In this document: positions 52,976-61,811 of the stretch, piece after piece
Layout of the letters: each line of letters begins with the position of its first letter
Position numbering within the stretch: position 1 is the stretch's first letter
NCBI RefSeq assembly: GCF_001399975.1
Contig: NZ_LKBD01000001.1
Span: 124,001-188,000, forward strand
Length of the DNA stretch: 64,000 bases
Direction of reading: 5' to 3'
DNA from: Pseudoalteromonas sp. P1-9
GTDB taxonomy: Bacteria > Pseudomonadota > Gammaproteobacteria > Enterobacterales > Alteromonadaceae
Position numbers and translations under genes: made by a program
The notes under the pieces: model-generated
Seen by the model: only the letters and a program-made list of their open reading frames with translations
Databases searched by the model: none
What the model was told of the DNA's origin: nothing

Positions 52976-54274
52976 ATGACACATTTTTCAAAATGGGTAG
53001 AGCGTTTCCATAATCGCATCGGCAGTAATTCGTCCAAGTGTAACGAACTTGACGATAACGCCTGTCAGGCGCAAAACGGTAATTACCTGTTGTTTGTTGT
53101 GTCGCTGGTATTAAGCAAAATCGCCGATTCACTCGCCAGCGCTAAAGTGGTGTTGCCTTGGTTAATGGCAACCACAGGTGCGCCAATCTTTCTAACCTCA
53201 CTGCTTGTGCCAATACGTGAATCGGGCGCGATGTTGCCACAAATTGTATTGGGTGCGCATATTCGCCGCCAAGCAACGCGCAAGCAATATCTTGTTTATG
53301 GCGCGGTATTACAGGCTATTGCGGTACTTGCTTTGCTGTTTGCGGCAATAAGTTTGAGTGGCACTGTGGCTGGTATCGCTATTGTTGTTTTAACCATTCT
53401 ATTTAGTTTGGCACGCGCTATTTCCTCTATCGCAAATAAAGATGTGATGGGTAAAACCATTGATAAAAGTAAACGTGGCAAATTAAGTGGTACCGCCGCC
53501 AGCATTGCGGGTGCAATTACAATTGTGTTTGGTGGTGCGTTATATCTACGCTCAAGCGAACAAGGTGGAGCGATTATTTTACTTGCGCTGGCCGCTGTAT
53601 GCTTTTTATTAAGTGCATTTAGTTGTGCGCTTATTAAAGAATATGATGGTGATAAGAGCGACGACAAAAGTGCGCTCGAGGTTGCAAAAAACAACTTAAA
53701 ACTACTTAAGCAAGATATTGGTTTTGCTCGTTTTGTATGGGTACGAAGCCTGATGATAAGCTCTGGTTTAGCGGCTCCTTACTTGGTTTTAATGGCAGAG
53801 CAGCAAGCCAGTTCTTCTTATGTTTCGTTAGCCAGTTTAATTGTACTTGGTGGTATAGCAAGCCTTATTAGTGGTCGAATCTGGGGTAAATTGGCAGACA
53901 AAAATAGTAAAGGGCTGATGGCATTTACGGCAAGTTTAAATACGATTATTTGTTTGCTTAGTGCACTGTTTATTTGCTTTGAAGTTGACAGTATTTACCC
54001 TTACCTTGCATTGTTTTTTGTACTACTTGTGGTGCATGAAGGTGTGCGCCAAGCACGAAAAACATATTTAGTCGATATGGCGGGTGGTAATAAACGAACT
54101 GACTATGTTTCGGTCAGTAATAGTTTAATTGGTGTGGTGCTGCTACTAATTGGCCTATTAAGCGGGGCATTAGCGCAGTTTTCAATTTTTGCGGTGATGC
54201 TAGCATTTGCGCTTTTTAGTGGTATTGCATTTGCGCTGAGCTTTAGTTTGAAAAATGTATCTAAGAAAGACTGA
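52976..54274 (+). CDS. MFS permease
   Basis: 432 aa with a ~35-residue soluble N-terminus and about 12 hydrophobic helices; the loop AHIRRQATRKQYLVYG after the second/third helix is MFS-like, and a basic central loop (KEYDGDKSDDKSALEVAKNNL) separates the halves. Substrate unknown. Ribosome-binding site TAAGGA before the ATG. A 23-bp tandem repeat follows the gene. Confidence 0.8.
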   Translation: MTHFSKWVERFHNRIGSNSSKCNELDDNACQAQNGNYLLFVVSLVLSKIADSLASAKVVLPWLMATTGAPIFLTSLLVPIRESGAMLPQIVLGAHIRRQATRKQYLVYGAVLQAIAVLALLFAAISLSGTVAGIAIVVLTILFSLARAISSIANKDVMGKTIDKSKRGKLSGTAASIAGAITIVFGGALYLRSSEQGGAIILLALAAVCFLLSAFSCALIKEYDGDKSDDKSALEVAKNNLKLLKQDIGFARFVWVRSLMISSGLAAPYLVLMAEQQASSSYVSLASLIVLGGIASLISGRIWGKLADKNSKGLMAFTASLNTIICLLSALFICFEVDSIYPYLALFFVLLVVHEGVRQARKTYLVDMAGGNKRTDYVSVSNSLIGVVLLLIGLLSGALAQFSIFAVMLAFALFSGIAFALSFSLKNVSKKD

Positions 54275-54285
54275 TTATATGAGAC

Positions 54286-54337
54286 TTTAAGCTACGTTAC
54301 TTGCTGGATTTAAGCTACGTTACTTGCTGGATTTAAG
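54286..54337. repeat. 23-bp tandem direct repeat, 2.3 copies
   Basis: Two exact copies of TTTAAGCTACGTTACTTGCTGGA (given in parts: TTTAAGCTACG, TTACTTGCTGGA) at 54,286-54,308 and 54,309-54,331, then TTTAAG. Intergenic, between the MFS gene and the M56 gene. Confidence 0.85.
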
Positions 54338-54389
54338 TTGGTATTGGCGTTATTACGCGGCTAGTTTTACTTTTCACAAAGTTGCAAAA

Positions 54390-54426
54390 GGTCTATTTAT
54401 CTTTGCTCTAAGTTAATAAATAGACC
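54390..54426. terminator. Hairpin between convergent genes
   Basis: GGTCTATTTAT/ATAAATAGACC perfect 11-bp arms with a 15-nt loop, just before the stop of the M56 gene. Confidence 0.6.
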
Positions 54427-54434
54427 TAGCTGTT

Positions 54435-55712
54435 TTATTCCGGTTTTTGCCCTCGGCTTGGTGTAAACGCAATAGAATACGCGTGGTTACTTACTTGGTA
54501 ATTATCAATTTCAATTTTTGCTTCTTGGTCAAACGCAACAATGAGCTTTGGTTGCGCTACAATTTCTTCGCCCGCGTCGCTTACTTCTAAAATGTCCATT
54601 TCTACTTCAGCAACGTCATTATTCTCAGATACCATAAAGTTAAAATGAAATTTGTCGCTAATGTTAAACGCTGCTTTTTCGTTAAAATGTACCCACATTG
54701 TCATTTGTGATGTGTGCGTGTTTATCGCTTGATCATTTGTGCGTTCGGTCACGTTAAGTTCAAAATTTACAAAAGCACCTTGCTCGCTTTTGGTATTAGC
54801 GCTGTTTGGTGCAGCTAGCGCAAGTGTGTGCCATGTTATTAACAATAGTGCCGCTGTAACTGACATCGTATAGGTAAGTTTGTTTTTTAAAGTCATTTCT
54901 CTTTGTTCCTTGAGACGTTTTAGTCGTTGAATGTTATTGTTTTTAGTTGAGGTTGCGGTGCAGTTTAAAGTGAGCTGCTGGCTTTGGTGTTGGTGTAAAA
55001 TTAACTCGGCAAAATCAGCCTGATATGCTTTATAGCCATAATGTTGTGCGCATTGTTCATCACACAGGGCTTCAATATAAAAGCGTGTTTGTTTGCTCAG
55101 CTTTTTAACCAGTGGATTCCACCACAACAAACTCTCCACTAAGGTTAAAATCAGCAAACGTAAGTTATCGTTATGTACTTTGTGTGTTTTTTCATGGTTA
55201 ACAATAAGCGCGATTTGGTTGGCTTGCGTGATGGTGTTAGACAACACTACTTTGCTGTTAAACACTCCCATAAGCATGCCACTTGGCACGCTTTCAGCGC
55301 GGTAAACGGGCACTGCGTGTTGTTTAGATAAGGTGTCGCAATAGCTAAATGATGCGCTATTAACAATGCGTGCGTGTGTTTTTAACTGTCGTATCAAGCG
55401 TGTGCTAAATATCACGCCACCCAACAACACACTGCTAAGCAATAGCATTAAACTGAGTTGCTGATAATCAATAAAATGAGTATTAAGACGTGTTTGCTGC
55501 GCGGTTATTGTGCTGAATGTGTGCGACAGAATAATTGGATTCACTAATGCATCTGCAGGTAGCAATTTAGCGAGCATAGGGTAGGGAATACACCAAGTAA
55601 CAAGCGCAAATACCGATAAGCGATAGTTTGCTTTATTTGACCCGTTACCAAATGCTAATAAGCTCAGCACAAGTACCGAAATGCTTATGTTGATCAGCAA
55701 GTAAAACATCAT
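54435..55712 (-). CDS. BlaR1-like M56 membrane metallopeptidase
   Basis: 425 aa. Four membrane segments and an M56 zinc motif His173-Glu-Lys-Thr-His177 in VNHEKTHKVHNDN, then FYIEALCDEQCAQHYG with a third ligand. In BlaR1/MecR1 this peptidase cleaves or activates degradation of the BlaI repressor. The usual C-terminal penicillin-binding sensor domain is missing: after the fourth helix there are only ~120 residues of periplasmic sequence. The ligand sensed is unknown. Overlaps blaI by 4 bp. Confidence 0.87.
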   Translation of the reverse strand: MMFYLLINISISVLVLSLLAFGNGSNKANYRLSVFALVTWCIPYPMLAKLLPADALVNPIILSHTFSTITAQQTRLNTHFIDYQQLSLMLLLSSVLLGGVIFSTRLIRQLKTHARIVNSASFSYCDTLSKQHAVPVYRAESVPSGMLMGVFNSKVVLSNTITQANQIALIVNHEKTHKVHNDNLRLLILTLVESLLWWNPLVKKLSKQTRFYIEALCDEQCAQHYGYKAYQADFAELILHQHQSQQLTLNCTATSTKNNNIQRLKRLKEQREMTLKNKLTYTMSVTAALLLITWHTLALAAPNSANTKSEQGAFVNFELNVTERTNDQAINTHTSQMTMWVHFNEKAAFNISDKFHFNFMVSENNDVAEVEMDILEVSDAGEEIVAQPKLIVAFDQEAKIEIDNYQVSNHAYSIAFTPSRGQKPE

Positions 55713-56089
55713 TTTTGTAAGTCCTTTTTACGTTCTTTAAGCACCGACTCTAAGTATTCAAGATCGTCCATTGAAAGCGCTTCTTGCTCTAAAATATGAG
55801 CCGCTAACGGTCGGCTTTTACCGAGGAACACTTTGTTTATAAAGTCTTTAATCAGCGGCACGCTAACGCTTTGTTTTTCTGTAGTAGGTGCGTAAAAAAT
55901 AGTACGTCCTTGGGTTTTGCTGCGCTTTAAGCTGCCTTTTTTTTCTAGTCGGTCGATAATCGTTTTAACGGTGCTGTACTTTACGTCGCGTGTATGTGCG
56001 ATTTGCTTATGAATTTCAGGTGCACTGGCCTCTTTGTGGTGCCAAAAAAGTTGCATCACTTCTAGTTCAAAATTAGAAAGTGCCATCAT
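55709..56089 (-). CDS. BlaI/MecI/CopY-family repressor
   Basis: 126 aa winged-helix repressor: MMALSNFELEVMQLFWHHKEASAPEIH, VKYSTVKTIIDRLEKKGSLKRSK, GRTIFYAPT. First gene of a two-gene BlaI-M56 signalling unit and probably self-regulated. No beta-lactamase gene is nearby, so the regulon lies elsewhere. Confidence 0.92.
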   Translation of the reverse strand: MMALSNFELEVMQLFWHHKEASAPEIHKQIAHTRDVKYSTVKTIIDRLEKKGSLKRSKTQGRTIFYAPTTEKQSVSVPLIKDFINKVFLGKSRPLAAHILEQEALSMDDLEYLESVLKERKKDLQK

Positions 56090-56155
56090 AACAAGCGTTT
56101 TTTTAATTGAATGTATGGATTGGCTAATTTAATTAGTTAGTTGATTGTTTAGTGC

Positions 56156-56563
56156 TCAATTTTTCGTTACAGCTTTTAGCTTTGCTATTTGCTGTAGTGC
56201 AGTATCTAAATCGCTTGCAAAAAAATGCGTCATTTCAAGTTTTTCGAAGATTTGTGTTATTTGTTGCTTAGAGATGTTTTTGCTAAAGCTATCGGTAAGT
56301 ATGGTGGTGTCTGACTGTACATTATTTTGTTTGCGCCACAAAAAATGTTGTTCAAGTCGTGCGATAACTTGTGGAATAAATACCGTTTCACAACGAAGAA
56401 TTGCAATATGATGCCATGGGGTTCCGGCAAATTCATTTACTATTGCAGCTACGTCATTATGGTAATGATCAACGGCTTCAATATTCCATGGCCCTTTTGC
56501 ATCGGCCACGATGATATTGTTGGGTAATAATGTAAGTGAGAAAGTTCCGTGTTCAATTGCCAT
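56156..56563 (-). CDS. Unknown 135-aa protein, STAS/SpoIIAA-like fold
   Basis: Pattern FSLTLLPNNIIVADAKGPWNIEAVDHYHNDVAAIVNEF and WHHIAILRCETVFIPQVIARLEQ resembles small STAS-like SpoIIAA proteins of gammaproteobacteria in strand/helix spacing. No catalytic motif or signal peptide. Followed on the same strand by blaI after ~67 bp. Confidence 0.5.
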   Translation of the reverse strand: MAIEHGTFSLTLLPNNIIVADAKGPWNIEAVDHYHNDVAAIVNEFAGTPWHHIAILRCETVFIPQVIARLEQHFLWRKQNNVQSDTTILTDSFSKNISKQQITQIFEKLEMTHFFASDLDTALQQIAKLKAVTKN

Positions 56564-56651
56564 TTTATTGGAGTTGGCTAAGTTTCATTCTTTGAGTGTA
56601 ATTCAAATTAACGTGAAATCTAGTTATTGACTGGGCATCAATAAAAGCGCA

Positions 56652-56682
56652 AATAAAAAGCGCCAATTTGGCGCTTTTTATT
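56652..56682. terminator. Symmetric terminator hairpin
   Basis: Perfect palindrome AATAAAAAGCGCCAA-t-TTGGCGCTTTTTATT, T-rich in both directions, between two leftward genes; it presumably isolates the esterase transcript or the unknown gene upstream. Confidence 0.75.
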
Positions 56683-56802
56683 GCGGTGATGTTTGGTGCT
56701 TAATAAGGTTGTCACTCTTCCAATCTCAATATGCGGAATGTGACGAAGCGACTCTATCTATCAAGTTTAAATCGTTAACGAACCTTTAAGCAAAAGGCTT
56801 GG

Positions 56803-58032
56803 CTAGTTAATTTTTGCAGCCAAAATATTAAGTTGCCATTGCTGTGCGTTTTGATTTTTCGCAAGCGTGAGGGCCTTTTTGTAATATTGTTGAGCGTTTT
56901 TGCTATCACCGAGTTGTTCGTAAACGCCGGCAATTGCTTTTAAATGACTTATTGATTCACCATGCTGGCTTTCACTTTCTTTTAGAATACTTAACGCAGC
57001 CTTTGGCGAATCAAAATGGCCAGCGTAACTTGCTTGCTTTGCTACTAAAACTTGGCTTGATTGTGGCAAAGCATTTATTGCTGATGCGATAAACTCGGGC
57101 ACGTTATCAACTAATTGATTGCGGTAGTGATAGCGCATTAAACTTTGCGCAACACTATTGGGAATTGCTTGTTTTAGCTGCCATTTCTCTTGTAACGCAG
57201 CATAATGCTCAATAATCGACTGCGGCGTTTTTATTGCAAGTTTACGCTCATTGATGTGCCAACCTTTGAAAATCGTTTTTAAACTATTTCGCAATGCAAT
57301 TAAACCTACTGAGTTATGATTTTCATCTGGGTAATGGGTAAATTGCCACGTTAGATTTGCGCTAGGGTTTAAGTCCAAATAATTAATAAAATCATATTGT
57401 CCCATACGGGTTTCATCGCCAAGGGCTAAGTGAAGCGAAATTGGCGTATAGCTTTGTTGCTTTAATTGGTCGTTGGCTTTTTTAACGATGGCATTATCGC
57501 CAACCCAAACAGACGGGCTAATCGAAATATAATGATTAAAACTATTGGGCTTTTCAATTAACGTATTGAGTACAAATAGCCCGCCAATCGACTGACCAAC
57601 CAAAATATGATTATTTGCCGTGCGGTAATGTTTACTAATATAAGGTTTTACTTCTTTGGCTAAATAGGTGGCAAATTTTGTCGCATTGTCGGGCGTTTTT
57701 TGCTCGTTAAAGCTAGGTGTCATATAGCTACGGTATGACTGAGTGCCTTTATCAGCAATTGCCACCAAAATCACATTTGGAATTAGTTCGCCTTTATTGG
57801 CGAGCATATCTAACATGCCAGATACCGCGTTAAAATTGTAGTCGCCATCAAGCAAGTAAATTACGGGATAAGTAGCGTTGGGGTTTGCCGCATAGCTTTC
57901 AGGCAGTAATACTTGAATTGTTCTGTCTTCATTTAGCGTGCTAGACGCGGTAGTTATACGTTGAGCTTGTGCCTCAATGGTCGTCGCGAAATATACGACA
58001 CATATAAGAAATAGCTGAAAAAAGCGCTTCAT
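56803..58032 (-). CDS. Exported esterase (esterase D-like) with C-terminal TPRs
   Basis: 409 aa with a signal peptide (FATTIEAQAQ). Alpha/beta-hydrolase fold in residues ~30-260: YPVIYLLDGDYNF, the nucleophile elbow GQSIGGLFV (Ser), and HNSVGL near the catalytic His. This is the putative-esterase (IroE/Fes-like) family. The C-terminal third holds TPR repeats (AIAGVYEQLGDSKNAQQYYKKAL). Substrate unknown; siderophore or feruloyl-type esters are possible but unproven. Confidence 0.83.
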   Translation of the reverse strand: MKRFFQLFLICVVYFATTIEAQAQRITTASSTLNEDRTIQVLLPESYAANPNATYPVIYLLDGDYNFNAVSGMLDMLANKGELIPNVILVAIADKGTQSYRSYMTPSFNEQKTPDNATKFATYLAKEVKPYISKHYRTANNHILVGQSIGGLFVLNTLIEKPNSFNHYISISPSVWVGDNAIVKKANDQLKQQSYTPISLHLALGDETRMGQYDFINYLDLNPSANLTWQFTHYPDENHNSVGLIALRNSLKTIFKGWHINERKLAIKTPQSIIEHYAALQEKWQLKQAIPNSVAQSLMRYHYRNQLVDNVPEFIASAINALPQSSQVLVAKQASYAGHFDSPKAALSILKESESQHGESISHLKAIAGVYEQLGDSKNAQQYYKKALTLAKNQNAQQWQLNILAAKIN

Positions 58033-58136
58033 CTGGGTTCCTGTTTCATGTTGTTTCTATCCATCCCCTAGGATGATTACTTAAATTACATTAAAGTGAA
58101 AATAATTAAGATAAAACACAGATTGAGGTCGTCGCG

Positions 58137-58553
58137 ATGATTAAAGGGGCGTGTAATTGCAATGCGGTGCAGTTTGAAATAACCCGTGATGTAAAAGATA
58201 TTTATATGTGCCACTGTTCGATTTGTCGCAAAGCGACAGGCACTAATGGTATTGGTGTGCTGGTGGTTGTCAATGCCGACTTTAAATGGCAAAGCGGATC
58301 AGAACATATCTCGACATGGAAAAAACCAAACAGCGACTGGCAAACGTGGTTTTGCACAGTGTGTGGCTCTAAATTACCAGGTGATAACGACAGCGAACGA
58401 AAATTTATTCCGGTAGGGCTAATCACACAAGGTGCTGAGCAGTTTAAAGTACGCCATCATATTTGGGTTAATTCAAAAGCGTCGTGGGATGAGATTGGCG
58501 ATGATGGGTTACAGCATCCACACGCTTACGGCACTGCAAATACGCATGATTAG
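58137..58553 (+). CDS. GFA-family zinc protein, second copy
   Basis: 138 aa with zinc clusters GACNCNAV, MCHCSICRKATGT and FCTVCGSKLPG. Related to 52,371-52,772 but with a different N-terminus and a C-terminal HHIWVNSKASWDEI. The next gene starts 8 bp before its stop. Confidence 0.86.
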   Translation: MIKGACNCNAVQFEITRDVKDIYMCHCSICRKATGTNGIGVLVVVNADFKWQSGSEHISTWKKPNSDWQTWFCTVCGSKLPGDNDSERKFIPVGLITQGAEQFKVRHHIWVNSKASWDEIGDDGLQHPHAYGTANTHD

Positions 58554-59526
58554 CCTACAAAAAGCAACACAAAGCGATGTTGATTATTTAGTATCGCTGC
58601 GAAAATTAACCATGCATAACTATTTGCTTGAGGCAGGTATGCCGTGTTCGGATCAAGATCATTTAGCGCGTGTTAATTATCAATTTGCTGCAACGCACGT
58701 AATTGCTTTCGATGGCAACATTGTTGGTATAATTAAATTTGCCAATCAGCATGAAACTGGGTGTTGTTACATTTATCAATTACAGATCCACCCTGATTTT
58801 CAAAATAAGCAGCTTGGTAGCCAAGTTATGGCGTTAATGATTGAAAACGCCAAACTGCAGCAGCTCGATGTGGCGTTAAGTGTAATTAAACAAAACCCTG
58901 CATATGGGTTGTATTTGAAGTTGGGTTTTCAAGTTGTCGGTGAAGACTGTGCTGAATATTTAATGCGAAGGCCTCGTGATAATAGTTACCAGCACTTGCT
59001 TGAACGCGATGTGTTAGACGACCCACTTCGGATGTCAGCACTTAATGCACTGCGCCAACTTAATATACCAAGTGCGTATATTGCGGCTGGGTTTTTACGT
59101 AACTTGGTGTGGGACAAACTTCACGGGAAAACTAAATTAAGCAGTTTAAACGACGTTGATGTTATTTATTTTGACCAAAACGAGACAGATCACAATTTTG
59201 CAAAACATCATCAAGCAAGCTTAGTTAAGTTAATGCCAAATGTAAATTGGCAAGTAAAAAATCAGGCGTTAATGCATGTAAAAAATCACGATAACCCTTA
59301 TTGTTGTTTGGTGGATGCGATGCGTCACTGGCCTGAAAAAGAAACCGCCGTTGCGGTGAAATTAAACCATGCTAATCAGCTTACCTTTATCTCGGGGTTT
59401 GGCTTTGAGTCGTTATTTAATTTAACCCTGCGGTATAATTCAAAACGTGAAAAAGCTATTTTTTTAACACGACTTAATAACAAAAAGTGGCAAGAAAAAT
59501 GGCCTAAATTAACATTAGAGCTGTAA
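58546..59526 (+). CDS. GNAT acetyltransferase fused to nucleotidyltransferase-like domain (NTP_transf_6)
   Basis: 326 aa from the ATG at 58546 (an upstream in-frame start at 58432 lies wholly within the preceding gene and is unlikely). Residues 1-145 are GNAT: ATQSDVDYLVSLRKLT, IYQLQIHPDFQNKQLGSQVMA and NPAYGLYLKLGFQVVGED. Residues ~150-326 match PF06042-type nucleotidyltransferases: IAAGFLRNLVWDKLHG, LNDVDVIYFD, and DAMRHWPEKETAVAVK. An acceptor for both activities on one chain is unknown. Overlaps the GFA gene by 8 bp. Confidence 0.82.
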   Translation: MISLQKATQSDVDYLVSLRKLTMHNYLLEAGMPCSDQDHLARVNYQFAATHVIAFDGNIVGIIKFANQHETGCCYIYQLQIHPDFQNKQLGSQVMALMIENAKLQQLDVALSVIKQNPAYGLYLKLGFQVVGEDCAEYLMRRPRDNSYQHLLERDVLDDPLRMSALNALRQLNIPSAYIAAGFLRNLVWDKLHGKTKLSSLNDVDVIYFDQNETDHNFAKHHQASLVKLMPNVNWQVKNQALMHVKNHDNPYCCLVDAMRHWPEKETAVAVKLNHANQLTFISGFGFESLFNLTLRYNSKREKAIFLTRLNNKKWQEKWPKLTLEL

Positions 59527-59539
59527 ACGGGGTTTACAG
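59521..59539. repeat. TGTAAA-GGGG-TTTACA motif, copy 5 (perfect)
   Basis: CTGTAAACGGGGTTTACAG, a perfect dyad apart from the GGGG core; its first bases are the last codons and stop of the GNAT fusion gene. Confidence 0.6.
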
Positions 59540-59588
59540 CTTATGCAGCTTAACTTGGTTTTTAAACCATAAATAGGAAGAAGTATTA

Positions 59589-59807
59589 ATGAGAGCGGAA
59601 CTTAGGCAAAAAATAATCTCAGTATGCGATAAAAAAATTGCCGCGAAAGGCGATAACGTAGGCGTGTCATTTTACGCGTTTTTTGCCAATAAAAATGACG
59701 ATCCTGAACGTTTAATGGAAGCCGCTACGTGGTGGATTGAAACACATAAACTTGATCATTTTGAAAAAGCGACAAAAATTAAGAATATGGTACTAGCTGA
59801 GCAATAA
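59589..59807 (+). CDS. DUF6500-like small protein
   Basis: 72 aa: MRAELRQKIISVCDKKIAAKGDNVG, VSFYAFFANKNDDPERLMEAATWWIETHKLDHFEKA. This is a conserved small cytoplasmic protein of marine gammaproteobacteria that I believe is DUF6500. Good ribosome-binding site (AGGAAG). Function unknown. Confidence 0.72.
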   Translation: MRAELRQKIISVCDKKIAAKGDNVGVSFYAFFANKNDDPERLMEAATWWIETHKLDHFEKATKIKNMVLAEQ

Positions 59808-59979
59808 GCACAAAGCTATTCTGTAAGGCTAAAACACGTATTTTGGAAACCCGCAAGCGTAACACTCATTATGGATTTTAAACATTTGAATAGAACTTAG
59901 ATCGTAAAGGTCAACACGCTCTATGTTGTCCAAGGGGAGATGCATTTAGTTCAGCCCACTTGAGCTAGATAACAAGAAT

Positions 59980-61452
59980 ATGAAAATAGTATTAAAGCCT
60001 TGGCAATTTAATTTAATTACCTGCTGCATATACTTACTGTTTGCTATTTTTACCATGCAAGCACTGCATACTCTCTCTACGTGGCCACCTGCGGGAGTTG
60101 CGCTTGCTGCGGTCACTTTATTTGGCCGTAAGGCATGGTTAGGTGTTGCATTGGGATCGTTTCTAGCAATTATCTATTATTTTCATCTATATAATTTAAA
60201 CCCATTCACATTTAATCACTTTGCTATAAACCTAGCTACATCAACAGGAAATACCCTAGCGGCACTGTGTGCATTTAATATTATGTACAAGCAAATTGTG
60301 TTACATAATCCATTAAAAAGAGTCGAAAATGTCGCTGGCACGTTTATTTTTGCCTGTGCCGCAATGGGCATGGTTTCGGCTATTTTTGGTGTGGGCATTT
60401 ATTATGTGCTTGGGCTTGAGTGGTTCGACGGTTTCTTCTTTGGCGTATTAAATTGGAGTATTAGTAACGCGCTTGCTGCAATTGCGATAAGCCCGGCACT
60501 TTACTTTTTATGGCGACGTTGGCCGCATAAAATGACGACCCAAAATGTTACGCAGTCTTTGCTAATAACCGCCATTACAGTGTTATGCTGTTATTTAATT
60601 TTTGGCCCTGGTTATACCCATCTCGATTTACCTATTTTACAGCCGTCTCTAATACTGTTTCCGCTTTTGTATTGCGCTATGCGATTGTCATCGACTTTAA
60701 CCAGCTGCATGAATATGCTGGTGTTTTGTCTTGCTTGGATTGGTAGTAACCAAGGGTGGGGCTATTTTTATGAACATCATGCTGGCGATGCTGAAATCAC
60801 TTTGCAGTTTTTCTTTTTGTTTATTTTTGCCGTGGTGCTTTTGGTGCAAGCTGTGTTTAACCAAAGGCAAGATGAGCAAGAAGAATTAACTCGATTACTA
60901 GAACAACGAGTTGAAGAGCGTACATGCCAGTTAGAATATCAAAAACAAAAGGCGCTTAAGCTAGCGGTGACCGATCCGCTTACTGAGCTATACAATCGCA
61001 GAGGCTTTTTTAGAACTGCCCATCATTTATTTAGCCAATATTTGCGCCATCCGGGATCATGTGCGCTGTTGTTACTTGATTTAGATAAATTTAAATTAAT
61101 AAACGATAACTACGGCCATGCGATGGGCGATGAGGTGATAAAAAACACGGCTGATATACTGCGGCACTTTACCCGTGAATCTGATATTACCGGGCGAATT
61201 GGCGGCGAGGAGTTTGTCGTGTTTTTGCCTATGTCAACGCAAGATGATGCAACTTCGCTTGCAGAGCGTATACGTCAGGCTATTTCAGAGCAGCAAGTAA
61301 CATTGGATAATGTTACCGTGCAATACACTCTAAGTATTGGCGTGAGTACGTTTGATCAAAATGATAAAACGCTAGAATCCATGCTTAAACGCGCAGATAA
61401 AGCACTCTATCTCGCAAAAAACCAAGGTCGTAATCAAGTGCAATATTGCTGA
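59980..61452 (+). CDS. Membrane diguanylate cyclase, MASE1-GGDEF
   Basis: 490 aa. Residues ~1-290 form an eight-helix MASE1-type membrane sensor (STWPPAGVALAAV, WSISNALAAIAISPAL). A coiled-coil linker (RLLEQRVEERTCQLEYQKQKALKLA) leads into GGDEF with a GGEEF active site and an RESD I-site (Arg-x-x-Asp) five residues upstream, so it should make c-di-GMP under feedback. Signal unknown. Confidence 0.9.
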   Translation: MKIVLKPWQFNLITCCIYLLFAIFTMQALHTLSTWPPAGVALAAVTLFGRKAWLGVALGSFLAIIYYFHLYNLNPFTFNHFAINLATSTGNTLAALCAFNIMYKQIVLHNPLKRVENVAGTFIFACAAMGMVSAIFGVGIYYVLGLEWFDGFFFGVLNWSISNALAAIAISPALYFLWRRWPHKMTTQNVTQSLLITAITVLCCYLIFGPGYTHLDLPILQPSLILFPLLYCAMRLSSTLTSCMNMLVFCLAWIGSNQGWGYFYEHHAGDAEITLQFFFLFIFAVVLLVQAVFNQRQDEQEELTRLLEQRVEERTCQLEYQKQKALKLAVTDPLTELYNRRGFFRTAHHLFSQYLRHPGSCALLLLDLDKFKLINDNYGHAMGDEVIKNTADILRHFTRESDITGRIGGEEFVVFLPMSTQDDATSLAERIRQAISEQQVTLDNVTVQYTLSIGVSTFDQNDKTLESMLKRADKALYLAKNQGRNQVQYC

Positions 61453-61811
61453 TAAGTGCGCTTACTAAAAGCCTACCTAGCAATTTAGTCTTCCCGCCTC
61501 TTATCACTTATATTTTTAGTTTGTTGTAACTATTGATAAATGATTTAACGTTTGTTGAGATTAAATTAATAATTTATTGGGATAAGTAGTGTTAAATATG
61601 ATATAAATCATACTGTTACTTTATCTTGATAAAGTTTTTTTAAAAACAATCTTTAGGGTCTTTACGGCTTTCTTGGTAGTTTTTGTAGTGGTTAAACTAA
61701 GGTTTATACAAAACTGACTTAGCATCGCTTTGTAGTAAATACTCACTTAATCCCGCAAAAATTCAAAAGCTCATAAACACCCCTCTCTATATTTCAAAGG
61801 ATTTTGAATTC
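61453..61811. other. Intergenic region, 359 bp, carrying a Ter-like site
   Basis: No coding frame. It holds the Ter-like site below and AT-rich DNA with an oligo-T/oligo-A segment near 61,627-61,650. A possible promoter for the lipoprotein lies at its right end. Confidence 0.5.
61514..61536 (+). promoter_or_regulatory. Ter-like Tus-binding site
   Basis: TTTTAGTTTGTTGTAACTAT..GA matches E. coli TerA at 17 of 23 positions, with the whole core GTTGTAACTA and the conserved G6 (partner of the C6 that Tus traps). On the plus strand the G6 side faces the origin at 41 kb. By E. coli rules this would stop a fork moving rightward. Intergenic. Confidence 0.68.

Noticed and set aside
59186-59200. Iteron-like match CAGATCACAATTTT
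   Set aside because: Only 14 bases match the origin copy at 41,641; the TTRGTAAA end is absent.
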